Shown piece by piece: positions 32,640 to 44,136 of a stretch of DNA of 64,000 nucleotides (its first letter is position 1; every line of letters begins with the position of its first letter). The DNA is from Trochalopteron elliotii. Lineage: Eukaryota > Chordata > Aves > Passeriformes > Leiothrichidae. Below the pieces are notes generated by a model. That model did not search any database. It was given only the letters and a program-made list of their open reading frames with translations, and was not told where the DNA came from. Made by a program: the position numbers and the translations under genes. The stretch lies in contig JANPWX010000246.1 in the NCBI GenBank assembly GCA_024734555.1, forward strand, positions 2,099,025-2,163,024. Direction: 5' to 3'.

Positions 32640-35600
32640 GTAAATGCCTTTTGAAGTATTTAAATCCCATATACATGTATATTTTTTTTTTTTAAATACA
32701 AAAGTCTAACCTGAAGCAGATGAAATACTAGATTCCCCTCTGATTAAAAAAAAAAAGTACTAATTTTCCCCTTTTTCAAGGAGCATTGTGACAAGGATAA
32801 CCCACTGTTATTATACTTCTTAGTGCTGTTAAGGAGGTTTTGAAGTCAAAGCCTGAGATTATTGAAAAATTTCCATCGTGATTAAGAAGTGGTTTTTTAA
32901 TAACCTTGTATTCTAGTTAATCACTTAAGTATAAATAAATATATTTAACATACACACTGAGCTGAAGAAAAATAGTTAAGAATACCAGAAGGACTCTGTC
33001 TTTGGAAATTTTTCTTCACAAAATTTCAGTATAGTCCTTTTCTTGCAATGTAAGTTACCTCTTATTTAGAAAATATGCAGGCCTGAAGAGAAATGCTAGG
33101 TATTTGTATTCCACAAATGTGTTATGTCCTTGCATGGGAACACTTCATCTTTTTATGTTATGATTTTTAATGATTTAAGCACAAAATGCCTCTGAAATGT
33201 TTCATGAAGAAATCAGTAGTCTATAATAAATTATACGATAATTTTCAAATTTCATGACTTAAAATGTGCTGAGTTAAAAAAACCTGAGACATTTAATGCA
33301 TGTTCTCTTCGTTCTATATTCAGGTAAGTATGCAATTTTAAATCCAAAGGAGTCAAGAGAATGAATGCAGTGGTATATTGATGCAGGAGTTATTAACAAG
33401 AGCAGAACTACTTGATTGCTGTGTTGGTTTGCTGTGTCTGTTGAAAGGGAAGTGAACACTTACACTTTGAATAATAGTTCTTCAGTCTGATTCAGAACCA
33501 CAACTTTTTGTCATCTGACTGCAAATATTAGAGCTTCCTGTCTTCAGCTTACTGAAATCTTCTGCAGGTGTGGTTTGGAGATGAGCTTCCCTTGAGTCCC
33601 CGAAGTCCTCTGACTCCGAGGCATGGGCCAGGTTTGGCAGATGTGTGCCTGTATGACCAATGGATATCTGTGCGGCATGAAGCCACTTTGGTGCCTATGC
33701 AAGAAGATCTCTCAATCTGGCTGTCTGGCTTGCTGGGTGAGCTTAAAAATAATCACTCTCTAATGAATTTCAGAGCACTTCCAATATTCTAGTCAGCGCT
33801 GATGTGTAATAGCTATAGTACTATTAAGATCTGTTGTATTTGAGTTTGAATGGCTGGGAGAATTGCATCAAAGTGCATGCTTTGATTTCGCTTTTATTAG
33901 CTGCCACCTCTTAGGGGTTGCACAATTAATAATTCTACTTTATATTTCTGAATCTTGTTAGTCTAATTAAAATCTAATTGCACTAATATTTTATTTTATT
34001 TTACTTACATATTTCTTCTATTTTTTGGTCTTTAACACTGGAATGCTGTTGGAGTCACCTCTAACCTATTGCCTTCATATGAAACTTCTTTACCTTTTGC
34101 GGGGTAACTCTAATATTGACTTTGTTTTTCTTAAAGGAATGGAAGTCAAAGCAGAACAACTGCTAGAAGAACTTGATAATGGGGTGCTGCTTTGCCAATT
34201 GATTGGTGTTCTTCAAAACACAGTTAAAAAAAGTTGTAGCACAAATAATTTAAGGGTGAGTTGTATAATGATTTTTAAAATACATATATATAAAGTCCTA
34301 AATTTTAAGTGGTAGTTACAGGGAAAGCAGGTGAGTGAGGCTTCCCGAAGAAGTGTTTTGTATGCTGTGTATCCAGAGACTGATTAACAACAAAGTGGCT
34401 TTATAGATGGATAAACTCATCCACCAAATTACTTGTTTTGTTAATCACATCCTAAGGTCCTTACTAGGTTTTTAGCTTGATTTCAGTAGATGTCTTGCCA
34501 GCGGAACATCTAGTCCAAGTCTGGAGTTTGTTCCCCTGACATCAGTGTGGGTTGTTAATAAGATATCCATTGGCACTCAGTAGTATGTTTTATGTCGGAA
34601 GGTGGTAGCTGAGCTCATGTGTGCAGGTCAGCCATAAAAGTATCCAAACCTGGAGATTGGCTTCAGTGTTTTTACTGAGAAGCAATGCTTAGCTGAAATG
34701 TGAATCTCAAGCAAGTCTCTGTTACTTTGAAGTACAAAGACTGCAGAACTAAGGACTGTTCGCTTGTTGTCTATTCACAATGATAAGGTAGAATGCCTTC
34801 TGTATTAGTGTAGCTTTTTTCATAGTGAGGTGAACACAAAATAGTTACAACTGTTTCTGTACTCTAAATTTAGTATATTTTGCTTCACAAATATACTTTG
34901 AAATCTGTTGGCAGTGTTGATGTGCACGATGTACGTTTTGTTTTCTTCCCTTGCCAGAATTTTCCTATGAGAAAAGTTCCATGTAAGAAGGATGCTCCAT
35001 CAGGATCTTTCTTTGCCAGAGATAATACAGCCAACTTTCTTAACTGGTGTAGAGCCATTGGAGTTGATGAGACATACCTCTTTGAATCTGAAGGCTTAGG
35101 TAACTCATTCTTTTTGTAAGATTTGCTTTGATCTCTGTGTGAATAACTACCTGGTCAGGGAGATGCCTTTTGAACTTTTTCTCTTGATTCTGCATGTCTT
35201 GTGCAAGCTTTTGTTTTAAGGCAGTGTCCAAGTAAAAGCCTTGAAAAATCAGTTCAATGACTAATATAACTTGCATGATGCTTTTCCAAACTTCTGAAAG
35301 TTACTGTGTGGGATGAAGTATGGACTGAGAGCTGTGCAACAAAATACCATGTTTTTCTTCAGTAAAAAGAACCACTGAGAAACAGAGGGGAGAATGGTGG
35401 TTTCACTTTCTGTGTGTGGGAAGACCACACGGTCATGGAGTCAACTCACAATAAGGTATTTTATTTGGTATTAGAGCTCATTCTTGTTGTAAAAATCCCT
35501 CAGAATAATACATTCATGATGGTTAAATTTGGTTATTTAAGTTGAATTTGGTTATTCAGACAACATTGAGGAATTGTCTGAAATGGTAACAGCCTGTTGG

Positions 35601-38600
35601 TAATTAACATTTACTTCAGGGCACAATTAATATGACTAAACCATTTGTATTTTGCCATTTAGTAAGATAGTTATAAAAATAAATATTACCAACTATGAGT
35701 ATACCTGCCCAGTGCACAACTGGTGCTGTATAGCATCTTCTAGACTGATACGATGGAATAAAATTTTTTTGACTGCTAGTTGAGAGGATCGTACTTCCAT
35801 CACATAATAAATAGAGAAATACTCTTCTACCCGCAATTATGTCAGTAAAAATTAATTAATAAAAAACTTTCTGTGGCAAGCCAAATTCTGGGTTTTGTTG
35901 TTTGGCTTTTTATTTTTTTTGCTTTTTTTTTTTTTTTTTGATAAGCAAAATATGTCTGTCAGCAGACTAGCAAAAAATGAGAAGTATCTTTATTTTCAGT
36001 AATCATATGAATTTGTCATACTATTTACTGGATTTTAAAGTTTTTGTGCCATTAAATGCTATTTACCCGCTGGCTGGACTGCCCTTGCATCTCTACTGAA
36101 TAAGTAATCTTTTAAAATAGTTGGGAAAACTCCATCATTTGCATCTATCTGATTTTGATTAACTAGTGAGTGTATCTTTTTTCAGTGCCAGGAAATACAG
36201 AAGTAGAACTGAGTTACAAGAATATTTTAATTTGGTTTTTTTAGTTCCTTATATGAATTGTATTGCTTAAACATACTAGTTCCTGTAAGTAGACAGGTAA
36301 CTAGAACCTGTTTATCTTCCCTGAGATAAGCAGACATGATTTCCTAGTGCTGTGGCTTTCACTAATAGCAAAGAAGTGTTTTGAAGTCTGTAACTCTTGA
36401 CACAAACTTGCTTTGTGGCATAAATATCTTCTGTGAGCCTTTTTGGCAGTTAAATGAGCAGACTTGCAGCCTCCTAGATGAAATATTCTTTCCACTGATG
36501 TTATTTATCAGACTTTCAAGCCATTCTTCATGAATGAAATAGGGGAAGGATAAGTTGACAATTGTCTTTTTCCCATCAGGTACATATAGCAGCACCTCCT
36601 GAAAATTGTAGGTGATTGGGAAGGAAATAAATCAAGAGGCTGCTGAGACAGCAGAAAGGAAGAGTAGGCATCATGGGGTGCCCTTGGACATCAAACCAAA
36701 ACAAATGTCTTGGTCTTTGCTAGGGATATATTTGGATTTTTCCCTTTTCAATTCAAGCAAATTAAAACACTTCTGTTACAGATGGCAAATATGCACACGC
36801 ATTTCATACACTAAAAAAGATATTAATTCATCTCTAAAAGTAGCTTTTAGATTATGGCTGTGTCAACTTTCTATTCTAGATTTACCCTTCATAATCAGAT
36901 CTTTTAAAAAGCAGGCTTAGAAACTGGAGTAGATGTAAACAAGAAAATCTGACTTCATACTTGGATTATACTTTAGGAAACACATTTAAAGCAAAGGCAT
37001 TTTAAATATCAAATCAAACATCAGAAAGATGTTGGATTTCATCTGTAAATATAGAGCTGGAACTTTTGAAGTAGTGATAAAAAAGATCTGTTGCTTACTT
37101 AACTGGTAACAGTCACCCAGATTGTTCTTTCCAGCCAAGGTTTAAAACCACTCAGGCTGACTGGCTGTGTAGCCATCCACTTGTCAGCTTGGGCCCTTGC
37201 AGTGTATCATGCTGTGGATGGTAACTTTCATAGTGCATGTACCTAGCTGTGTTTATAGGCATGAGCATGAACAGATGGGTGTATTTTCCTATTTGTAGTT
37301 GTTAAGTGCTTTTCAGCTTTAAGACAATGATAGCGCATTTGAGGGTAGGGAACAAGAAGCTTTCACATCTTTGTTTCCTGTTCTCATCAAGAAGGAAAAT
37401 CATAAAACATGTTTCTCTTAGGAGGAAGAGGAGAGTGGTTTCAGGAGTGCCAGGATGGGTTTAAAGACTTTATGGAATAGAAAATTAGAGTTGTAAAGCA
37501 TGTAGTGCTTTATCAATGATCATGTACCCTGCTTCTGTGTAGGATGATGGGAAATTTATAGTCGTGGATACCTCATCTTCCCTTCTCTTGGCTGTACCTA
37601 ATTGCATAGGCCTCCTGCAATAAATATGAACTATAACTTTTTATTATCTTTCCTTTTAGTGTTGCACAAGGATCCAAGACAAGTGTATCTTTGTCTGCTG
37701 GAAATTGGGCGCATTGTATCTGGGTACGTGAAGTGCTCCTAACAAGAAATTGAAGGACACATCCTACTAAGTAAAAGCTAAGACAAAGTTAGGGCATTAT
37801 TTGCAGCTGTTAAGTGCAGTGCAGTGGATGTCAATTCTGTGCAAAAAGTAATGAGTAGCTTTTCTAGGACCACCATACAATATGAATATTTTTTCAAAAT
37901 TTATCAGACTCTTTCCATGGAGAAGTGCTGTTCTATGCTGGTTTCTGTGTTTAAGTTATACATTCAGCTTATCTGTACCTCTTGAAAGAACTCACTGAGC
38001 ATTAAATACCATTTTAAGTGTTTAAATTTTTCAGCGTTTTGGAAGGTATCCCTATATTATCTAAATGTAGACTTAATTTATTTCTAGTGCAGAGCTGGAA
38101 GCTTTAAGATAGTCTATCTAAATTGGATGTGACCTCAACTGTGTAGTTTTGGCAGTATTTTTATTGCATCTTCTGGTAACATCAAGGCTACCTTGGGAAG
38201 GGCTTCTGCTAGAAACTCAGAGATGCTCCTTCTCTTTCAATTGTCAAGGCAATCACTCCTCTGACTGATTCAGATGTTTCTGTCTGCCAAGCCACTTATA
38301 ATTTTGGAAGTTTATCATCAGTTCCTTTTTGTTTTCTTTAGTAAATTAGTAATTAAACACTCTGCTTTGGTATTTGAGGTATGGAGTTGAACCTCCTGTA
38401 CTTGTAAAACTAGAGAAGGAAATTGAGCTAGAAGAAACCCTGCTGATGACCTCTGGGCCACCATCACCTCTTACCACACCAAAGTCATGTTGTCACCATG
38501 GGGCGCTACATGAGGCAGTAAGTGCTACTTGCTTAGTGTGATATGGGCTTTAAATGAAACTGTTAGTTTCATACTTGTATGATCTGTCTCAGTAAGGGCA

Positions 38601-41600
38601 GGCTGGTTTTCATCTAACATGTGTGAACAGAAGGGTATACACCTCTTTTTATAATTTTGTTTGTTTGTTTGTTTTTGAAAATGTAAATAAAATGCTGTTC
38701 TATATGTTTTGGAGTGCATATAACCTATGTTGATTTCCTTTCCCTTCTTCCTTTTCCTTGCTTCTTTGAGTATAAGAAATGCTCTCATTCAGTTTTTCTG
38801 GTGTGTCAATATTCTATGACTGCAAAGAATGTTTCTCTTCAATTTGACCTTTTCATAAAACTTCATCAGATGTTAAAGTAGGCTTTGATGAAAGTCTTTT
38901 GAAAGAAGATTTTAAATCAAACCTCTGTAGCTGTACTAATTGGAAATGAATATGCGTGCAGAAAAGGATATTATTTGTACAACCTGTGGACTGGCCCAGA
39001 GGAAATGATGAACAATTTTCCTATTCTGCTTAAAAATTCATTTGTTGTAAAGGTCCTCTGTTTTAAAGGTCCTCTGTGTTGTAATGTAAAAATTCTGTTT
39101 CCTTGGGAATGTCAGCCACCAGATCCTTACTTTCTCTGAAAACTCACTATTTCTCCTTCTTGGCAATAGTCTCACCCTTACAATTTGTTGCATTTCTAAG
39201 TGGATCTTTGGGGCAGATCTTCTCTTACCCAGCACTTATTTGGGGACTCCCTTTCCCCTTTTTTCAGTGGTTTCCTTCTTGGGTCTTCCTTCTGAATGGA
39301 AGAAGGAGCCGTCTAATAGAAGAAGAACCATCTATTAACTCAGTAGATGGTTAAACTCATGCTTCTGTCAAAATAGTAACAAATGTTTTCAATTTAATAA
39401 CTAGGTAAAACATATAGCAGAAGACCCTCCCTGCAGTTGTTCCCATCGATTTTCAATCGAATACTTATCAGAGGGACGTTATAGGCTGGGAGATAAAATA
39501 CTCTTCATACGAGTAAGTAGTTTTCTAGAGCTCCAATTTATATTTATTCTGGGGAAAGAAATGTTTTTAAGTGAAATACCTCATTTTTATGGAGTTGTTT
39601 TAGAATTAAAGAATTATTTAGGTTGGAACAACTTGTCATTCAATCCCCTATTCTAAGTAGGTGTACTTACTCCATCCTTTAGATCTTTGATCCACAAACA
39701 TTGATTTTACAACTGTACTAAATTAAGGTAATGTTTCTTTGTGGTGTCTCTAAAATTTCAGTGATCACTTGCAACATAAATAAGGATAATGCCATAAAAT
39801 ATCCTGAGAATATTGCTTGTTCAAAACCTGGATTCTTGGGGTTTACAAATTGGCGCGGTAGTTGAGTACTCTTCTCAGCACTCGTAAGAGTTTGTTACAA
39901 GAACATCCATAATTTAAATGAAACCCATGCCCAGAACTCTGTATACTAAACAAAGATTATTACAGAATGGTTAAAATGTCTTCTGTAAAGACATTATTTC
40001 CATTATTTCCTGACACAGAATTACTATCTCTGCAGGGGAAGCTATCTAATAAAATAGTTGGGAAGAATAGACCTTGTTTATCACATAATTTCTCTGTTTT
40101 AAAATGTTTCTCTGTAGGAAAGGAAGTGCTATTTTTAGTCAATTTCAGTAAGTGGTAATGTAAGATGAAGAAAAATAAAACAAGATTAAAATTTCTCTTC
40201 TTCTGCTCCCACCCCCTCTTCCCCATTCTCAGATGCTACATGGCAAGCATGTGATGGTACGTGTTGGTGGAGGCTGGGACACTCTTCAAGGTTTTCTGCT
40301 CAAATATGATCCATGCCGAGTGCTTCAGTTTGCAACTCTGGAACAAAAAATCCTGGCATTTCAGAAAGGGGTCACCAGTGACAGTGTCTCCAGCTTGTCA
40401 GCTAGAAATCAGGAACCTCCTCTTATGAATCCAATGTCAGCTGTCAATATGTTTCAAAAGCAGCCCTCAAAACCTCCTGCCCCTGTTTTAGGTCTTGGGG
40501 CTGGTGCCAAGAAGGCTTTATCTAAACGTCCTCAGTCCCCTGCCCTGGCATTAGCAAGAATGCCAGTGACCCCATCTTCCACTGCCAAGTCATCAACAGT
40601 CAGGTCCAAATTACAAGGGTCCTCAGCAGCAGGTGTGCAGTCTCCTTTCAAACCATTAGCTGGCACCTCAAAGAAACCGGAGTCTTCTGCATGCAACTCA
40701 CCAGCTTCTGCTCCTTCACAGCTTGGAAGCAAAAGTTCTTCACGTGCAGGAACAAGAACAGCTCTTGTTCCCTCTGAAACGTTGCGCAAACGTATTCGGT
40801 CCCCCGATGCTACCAAGGTGAAATTTGCACTGCCTCGGGACTCCCCAGCGTCAGCACTCCATCCTGTCCTCTCACCCTCTAGAAAACAACCATCTCACTT
40901 GTCTAGGGCAGCTGGAACAACAACTTCAAAACAGAAGTGTGTCCCTGCTAAATGCAAACCTGTATCTGCCACTAAAGCCAAAGCGAATTTGGTCGCTCCC
41001 AGGCCTGCTCGGCTGCCGGTTACAAATCTGCACGCTATTGCCAAGTTTGCACATTCTCAGCAACTCCATGCAAAACCTGCTGAAAATGATATTCAGATCT
41101 CAGGTGCTGGGTCTCAGCATCCTCAGAAAGCCCCACAAACAACTTCTCACCTAGCAAGGAACTTGAAAACTGCTTCCAAGCTAAAACTTTCTGCTTCTGC
41201 ACCCTCCCTTGCAGTTAGCAAAGCATCAAAGTCACCACCTCCATTGTTACCTACAAGCAAAAATGCGTCATCAGCTGGCCAGAAGCAGCCAAATGCCAGT
41301 AATCCCCCCCAGGCTGGAGCCTCTTTATCCAAACCTGCTGAACGCACACCTCTGTCTGTTGTACGGCTTCCTCAAACTTCAGCCCAAGCGGCAGTGACCA
41401 AAAAGCCAGCACAGCCTTCCACAAAAGGTCAGCATTCAACCAAAAACTTGCCAACAAACAAAAGCTTGGCCCCAGCAGCCAGGAAGCCACTCCCAGCGGA
41501 GCAGGCATATAACAAAGGAACACCTGGTGTGTCAAAAGTTCCTCTTCTGAAGAGCCGGCAAGATGATCACTATTTTGTTATGACAGGAACTAAAAAGCCC

Positions 41601-41609
41601 AGAAAGTAA
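32622..41609 (+). CDS. GAS2L3: GAS2L3 (growth arrest-specific 2-like 3), complete, 8 coding exons
   Basis: GAS2-family linker protein that binds F-actin and microtubules. In mammals it localises to the spindle midzone and midbody and is needed for cytokinesis. The CDS joins 32622-32639, 33568-33736, 34137-34255, 34958-35099, 37660-37723, 38379-38517, 39405-39512 and 40233-41609: 2136 bases, 711 residues plus stop, all GT/AG with matching phases. The calponin-homology (CH) domain spans roughly residues 45-170 ([11 protein letters not shown] through LLEIGRIVS). The GAR domain spans roughly residues 217-280 (CSCSHRF at 227-233, [10 protein letters not shown] at 262-271). Residues 290-711 are a low-complexity, basic Ser/Pro/Ala/Lys tail ending in the conserved [12 protein letters not shown]. 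Human GAS2L3 is about 694 residues, so length is normal. No disabling change is seen. The upstream CpG island is its likely promoter. Confidence 0.97.
32640..33567 (+). other. GAS2L3: GAS2L3 intron (0.93 kb)
   Basis: AT-rich intron between the start exon and the second coding exon. It ends TTCTGCAG, and I see nothing else in it. Confidence 0.85.
33568..33736 (+). CDS. GAS2L3: GAS2L3 exon: N-terminal segment and start of CH domain
   Basis: Reads [20 protein letters not shown], then [20 protein letters not shown] and [14 protein letters not shown]. The SPRSPLTPR block is a strongly conserved, probably phosphorylated GAS2L3 motif, and [11 protein letters not shown] opens the CH domain. It ends with one base of a Gly codon (donor GTGAGC at 33737). 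Confidence 0.96.
33737..34136 (+). other. GAS2L3: GAS2L3 intron (0.4 kb)
   Basis: Short AT-rich intron with GTGAGC donor and TTTTCTTAAAG acceptor. Nothing else is seen. Confidence 0.85.
34137..34255 (+). CDS. GAS2L3: GAS2L3 exon: CH domain
   Basis: Completes the split Gly and reads [20 protein letters not shown], then [19 protein letters not shown]. The [10 protein letters not shown] core is a CH-domain hallmark. The last codon is AGG and the donor is GTGAGT at 34256. The segment after VLQN is the most diverged part relative to mammals, as expected for a surface loop. Confidence 0.95.
34256..34957 (+). other. GAS2L3: GAS2L3 intron (0.7 kb)
   Basis: Intron inside the CH domain with acceptor CTTGCCAG. 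No repeats or other features are recognised. Confidence 0.85.
34958..35099 (+). CDS. GAS2L3: GAS2L3 exon: CH domain core
   Basis: Reads [20 protein letters not shown], then [20 protein letters not shown] and LFESEGL plus one base of Val. The [15 protein letters not shown] block is the most conserved GAS2-family CH segment. The donor is GTAACT at 35100. Confidence 0.96.
35100..37659 (+). other. GAS2L3: GAS2L3 intron (2.6 kb)
   Basis: Largest intron within the GAS2L3 coding region. It holds a T-rich tract at 35914-35939 and no recognised exon or mobile element. Confidence 0.8.
37660..37723 (+). CDS. GAS2L3: GAS2L3 exon: end of CH domain
   Basis: Completes Val and encodes [20 protein letters not shown] plus two bases of Gly. 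It closes the CH domain. Human has Arg where this reads Gly at the exon junction, a one-residue change created by the split codon. The donor is GTACGT at 37724, with a G at the +4 position that deviates slightly from consensus. Confidence 0.94.
37724..38378 (+). other. GAS2L3: GAS2L3 intron (0.65 kb)
   Basis: Intron between the CH domain and the linker exon. The acceptor TATTTGAG is weak in pyrimidines just before the AG. Nothing else is seen. Confidence 0.8.
38379..38517 (+). CDS. GAS2L3: GAS2L3 exon: CH-GAR linker
   Basis: Reads [20 protein letters not shown], an acidic and likely helical stretch, then a Ser/Pro/Thr linker ([18 protein letters not shown]) and GALHEA. The donor is GTAAGT at 38518. 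The linker is the variable part between the two domains. Confidence 0.95.
38518..39404 (+). other. GAS2L3: GAS2L3 intron (0.89 kb)
   Basis: Intron before the first GAR-domain exon. It contains a short (TTTG)n run near 38659-38676 and a 13-base tandem duplication near 39050-39077. No other gene is seen. Confidence 0.8.
39405..39512 (+). CDS. GAS2L3: GAS2L3 exon: first half of GAR domain
   Basis: An exact 36-codon exon: [20 protein letters not shown], then [16 protein letters not shown]. The Cys-x-Cys and Arg-rich strands of the zinc-associated GAR fold are present. The GAR domain mediates microtubule association. The donor is GTAAGT at 39513. Confidence 0.96.
39513..40232 (+). other. GAS2L3: GAS2L3 intron (0.72 kb) with CR1 relic
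   Basis: Last intron. It includes an old reverse-strand CR1 3' tail (about 39605-39650) and otherwise AT-rich sequence. The acceptor is CATTCTCAG. Confidence 0.8.
39605..39650 (-). mobile_element. Degraded CR1 3' tail (reverse strand)
   Basis: GAATTATTTAGGTTGGAACA resembles the reverse complement of the CR1 terminus, with further decay downstream. It is short and diverged, so the call is tentative. Confidence 0.45.
40233..41609 (+). CDS. GAS2L3: GAS2L3 terminal exon: GAR end and basic C-terminal tail
   Basis: A single large exon of 458 codons. It begins [20 protein letters not shown], which finishes the GAR domain, then [20 protein letters not shown]. The remainder is low-complexity and rich in Ser, Pro, Ala, Lys, Thr and Gln, with many SP/TP sites (possible mitotic kinase sites, inference). 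The end [15 protein letters not shown] is invariant with other vertebrates, and TAA is at 41607-41609. The tail carries the microtubule and chromosomal-passenger-complex binding functions described for mammalian GAS2L3. No tandem repeats are obvious. Confidence 0.97.
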   Translation: MLHGKHVMVRVGGGWDTLQGFLLKYDPCRVLQFATLEQKILAFQKGVTSDSVSSLSARNQEPPLMNPMSAVNMFQKQPSKPPAPVLGLGAGAKKALSKRPQSPALALARMPVTPSSTAKSSTVRSKLQGSSAAGVQSPFKPLAGTSKKPESSACNSPASAPSQLGSKSSSRAGTRTALVPSETLRKRIRSPDATKVKFALPRDSPASALHPVLSPSRKQPSHLSRAAGTTTSKQKCVPAKCKPVSATKAKANLVAPRPARLPVTNLHAIAKFAHSQQLHAKPAENDIQISGAGSQHPQKAPQTTSHLARNLKTASKLKLSASAPSLAVSKASKSPPPLLPTSKNASSAGQKQPNASNPPQAGASLSKPAERTPLSVVRLPQTSAQAAVTKKPAQPSTKGQHSTKNLPTNKSLAPAARKPLPAEQAYNKGTPGVSKVPLLKSRQDDHYFVMTGTKKPRK

Positions 41610-43582
41610 ACTAATTTGTTACTTTCTGTGGAAGTCTCTGTTTTGTTCAAAAGGGCCTCTTGTAACTGCTACACTGAGGGCAAGGAAAAAAGTTAAATAA
41701 CACTATGTTTAATATGAAATATTAGGTATAACCTGCCTTTTGCTGCCTAACTTACTGTAAGAACTGTTTATTTTGCAGTTTAGAAACTTCTATTTGGACA
41801 TGTTGAGAAGTGAGCTTACTTGCTGTGTAGCACTGTGGAATGGCAAATATCCTTGATCTGCTGCAGAAAAGTGGGAGAGGAAATGGGAATTAAGGCTGAT
41901 GCTTTTGCAGCAGAACTCTGGTGGTTCTGGCACATCTGAATTGAGATGTGTAGCAAGCAACAGAGCTGTGTACAAGCTGTAAAATTTCTAATACCTCAAA
42001 CAAAACTGTGGGTTTTGCTTACTGGTATCCCGGAACCCAAATCTGGGTCACATGTTTTGGAAAGATAAGAAATTTCTAGTCCTGTTTAGATTTGACAGAT
42101 GCTGTTCACTGTACCCCCCCCCCCATATGCCTTAAAGTGGATTCAGCTCACTTGGAAGTGAAGCCTGGTTTGCTTTAAATTGCACACTGATAATCGTGGC
42201 CTTGATTGCTCACTTTCATTGTGCCTTAGCCTCCCAAATTCAGAACAGAACTCTTTAGTGAGCAATGTGACCTTTAAAACCGAGGGCAGATAACCTTGCT
42301 TGGTCCATGTTCAAATCTGACTAGCTTTCCTAGAAAGCTCTTGCTGCATGGAGAGATGCTCCTGAGTTCTAGAGAAGACACTTTTCCCTAGGCTGGAGCC
42401 CCACACCAACTCCTGCTCCTGAGTTGGAGCCCCAAAACAGCTCATGCTGCAGCAACACTGAGCTGCAAGCACTGACCTGGTCTAACAAAGCTTTACTGCT
42501 CTGCAGGAGTGGCCTTTGCATGTAAGACTGAATTGCTAAATACTTTTCTCAGTGCTACAGGTTAATTTTTGTGGCACTCTAGTCTGCAGTGGCCTTTCTT
42601 GTTTTATTTATGGGGACCTCTTTCCTGGCTCTTCTCTATCACTTTCTGGAGGTGAGAAGTAGTTTCCCAAAGAGGAGTATAGTCTGCATTTGCCTTTAAA
42701 CATCTTAAAGTGCCAGAAAGCTATGCACTGTTTACACCCAGCTCCTGAAGTGCTCAACACCTTTACGCTTGAGAAGTGAGCTGCATGGTAGACTGAAAAC
42801 TAGTGTCTTTGGGAGTAATGCTGTTTGGGTTATTTTGGGGTTAATGAACAGTGGTCCCCACAGACAGTGAGGAGCTCTGAAGGTCTTTGAAGACACACTG
42901 GTGGTTTCCATAGACCATCACTTCTGCCCTCCATTCCCAGTGTATTTATGGGCAGAAGTGGGTGTCAGTGCCATAGGGGCTCCTGGATGGTGGAACAGGG
43001 AAGTCTTTTAAAAAGAAGAATTCTGTGGAATATGTAGTTTCTGTTGTTAAGGGGTTGTATTTTGGTTTTTTTGGCTTTTTCCCCCTGGAACTAGAGTAAG
43101 CAAACATTGTAAACTGAGTTCTCATTCACTGTGGCAGAGTCATAGAGCTGCTTTTCTGAGCACCTTGTTAGCTTATTTTATTTAATTTATGATTCTATTT
43201 ATGCATATCTACTGTACAATACTGCTCACAACCTGCTTGGAGTAAGCAGTAGATGCCAGTATCCAAACTGTAGGAGGAAAACAGATCTGTTTTGATAACA
43301 TGGACACAAGTGCCACAAGATCCCATACAAAGCTGTATGTTTGGGTAGGGCTTTGGGCTTGCTTGTTTTATATGTACACTAGTCAAAGCCACTGCTACAA
43401 TGTTAGGCAGAGTATTGACTATAGTGGGTTGCTGTCAGGTTTGATAAATCTGGCACATGATTTCATATGCTGGAAGCATTTTACAGTAGATTACTTGCTT
43501 TTGATTTTTGGGCTTCCAAATGGTGACTTACATGTGATATATCTCATGCAGATTAATAGCTGACTTCTTGGGGTTTTCCTTC
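41610..43582 (+). other. GAS2L3: Presumed GAS2L3 3' UTR and flank
   Basis: About 2 kb after the stop with no exon or repeat of note except a C13 run near 42113-42125. I find no AATAAA or ATTAAA on the + strand here, so the 3' end of the mRNA cannot be placed. The first canonical AATAAA downstream is at 43842-43847, inside a solo LTR. Confidence 0.55.
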
Positions 43583-44136
43583 TGTAATGGGCCTGGAAGA
43601 GATGGAGTTAACTTTTTTCATAGCATCCCATACGGGGCTGTGTCCTAGATTTAAAATCTACACCAGCGTTGCTAACACACCCTTTGGGCTGTTGCTGAAC
43701 AGCCCTTTCCAGGGTCAAGTCTTTCTTTTTCCTGCTCTGCCCCGACAGTGAGTAGGCAAGAGATTGGGAGTGACATGGCTGGGAACTGGCCAACCTGAAC
43801 TGGCCAAAGAGCTATTCCATATCATAAAGCATCACCTCAAAAATAAAAAGAAGGGAGAGGTAGATAAAGAAGGGCATGCAAGTTTTGTGGCATCTAAGGT
43901 GGCTCTTTGCCAGCTGGCTGGACATTAGTCTTTCCTGTGGGAGTAGTGAAGGATTGCCTTTGCATCACTTGGTGGTTAACTTTTCATATCATTTCTTCAT
44001 TCATTAAACTCTCTATCTCAGCCAGTGAGTTTTGCTTTCGCTGCTTCTCTCTCCGTATCTTGCTGGGGGGTGGAGGAGAGATAAGGTGAGTGAGCAGCTG
44101 CAGATGCACTTGGCTGCTGAGTGGGGTCAACCCACA
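43583..44136 (+). mobile_element. ERVL-like solo LTR
   Basis: An element of about 554 bases opening TGTAATGG and closing CCCACA (TG...CA ends). From memory it follows the layout of avian ERVL LTRs: GAGATGGAGTTAACTTTTTT near the start, an A/T-rich TATA-like AATAAAAAG near 43842, a polyadenylation-type ATTAAA near 44003 followed by CTCTCTATCTC, and a GTGAGTGAGCAGCTGC block near the 3' end. No internal viral genes flank it, so it is a solo LTR. The flanking five-base sequences do not match, which suggests age. Confidence 0.7.

Noticed and set aside
40532..41535. Reverse-strand and alternate-frame open frames in the last GAS2L3 exon
   Set aside because: Shadows of the real GC-richer coding frame, which ends in the conserved GAS2L3 C-terminus.
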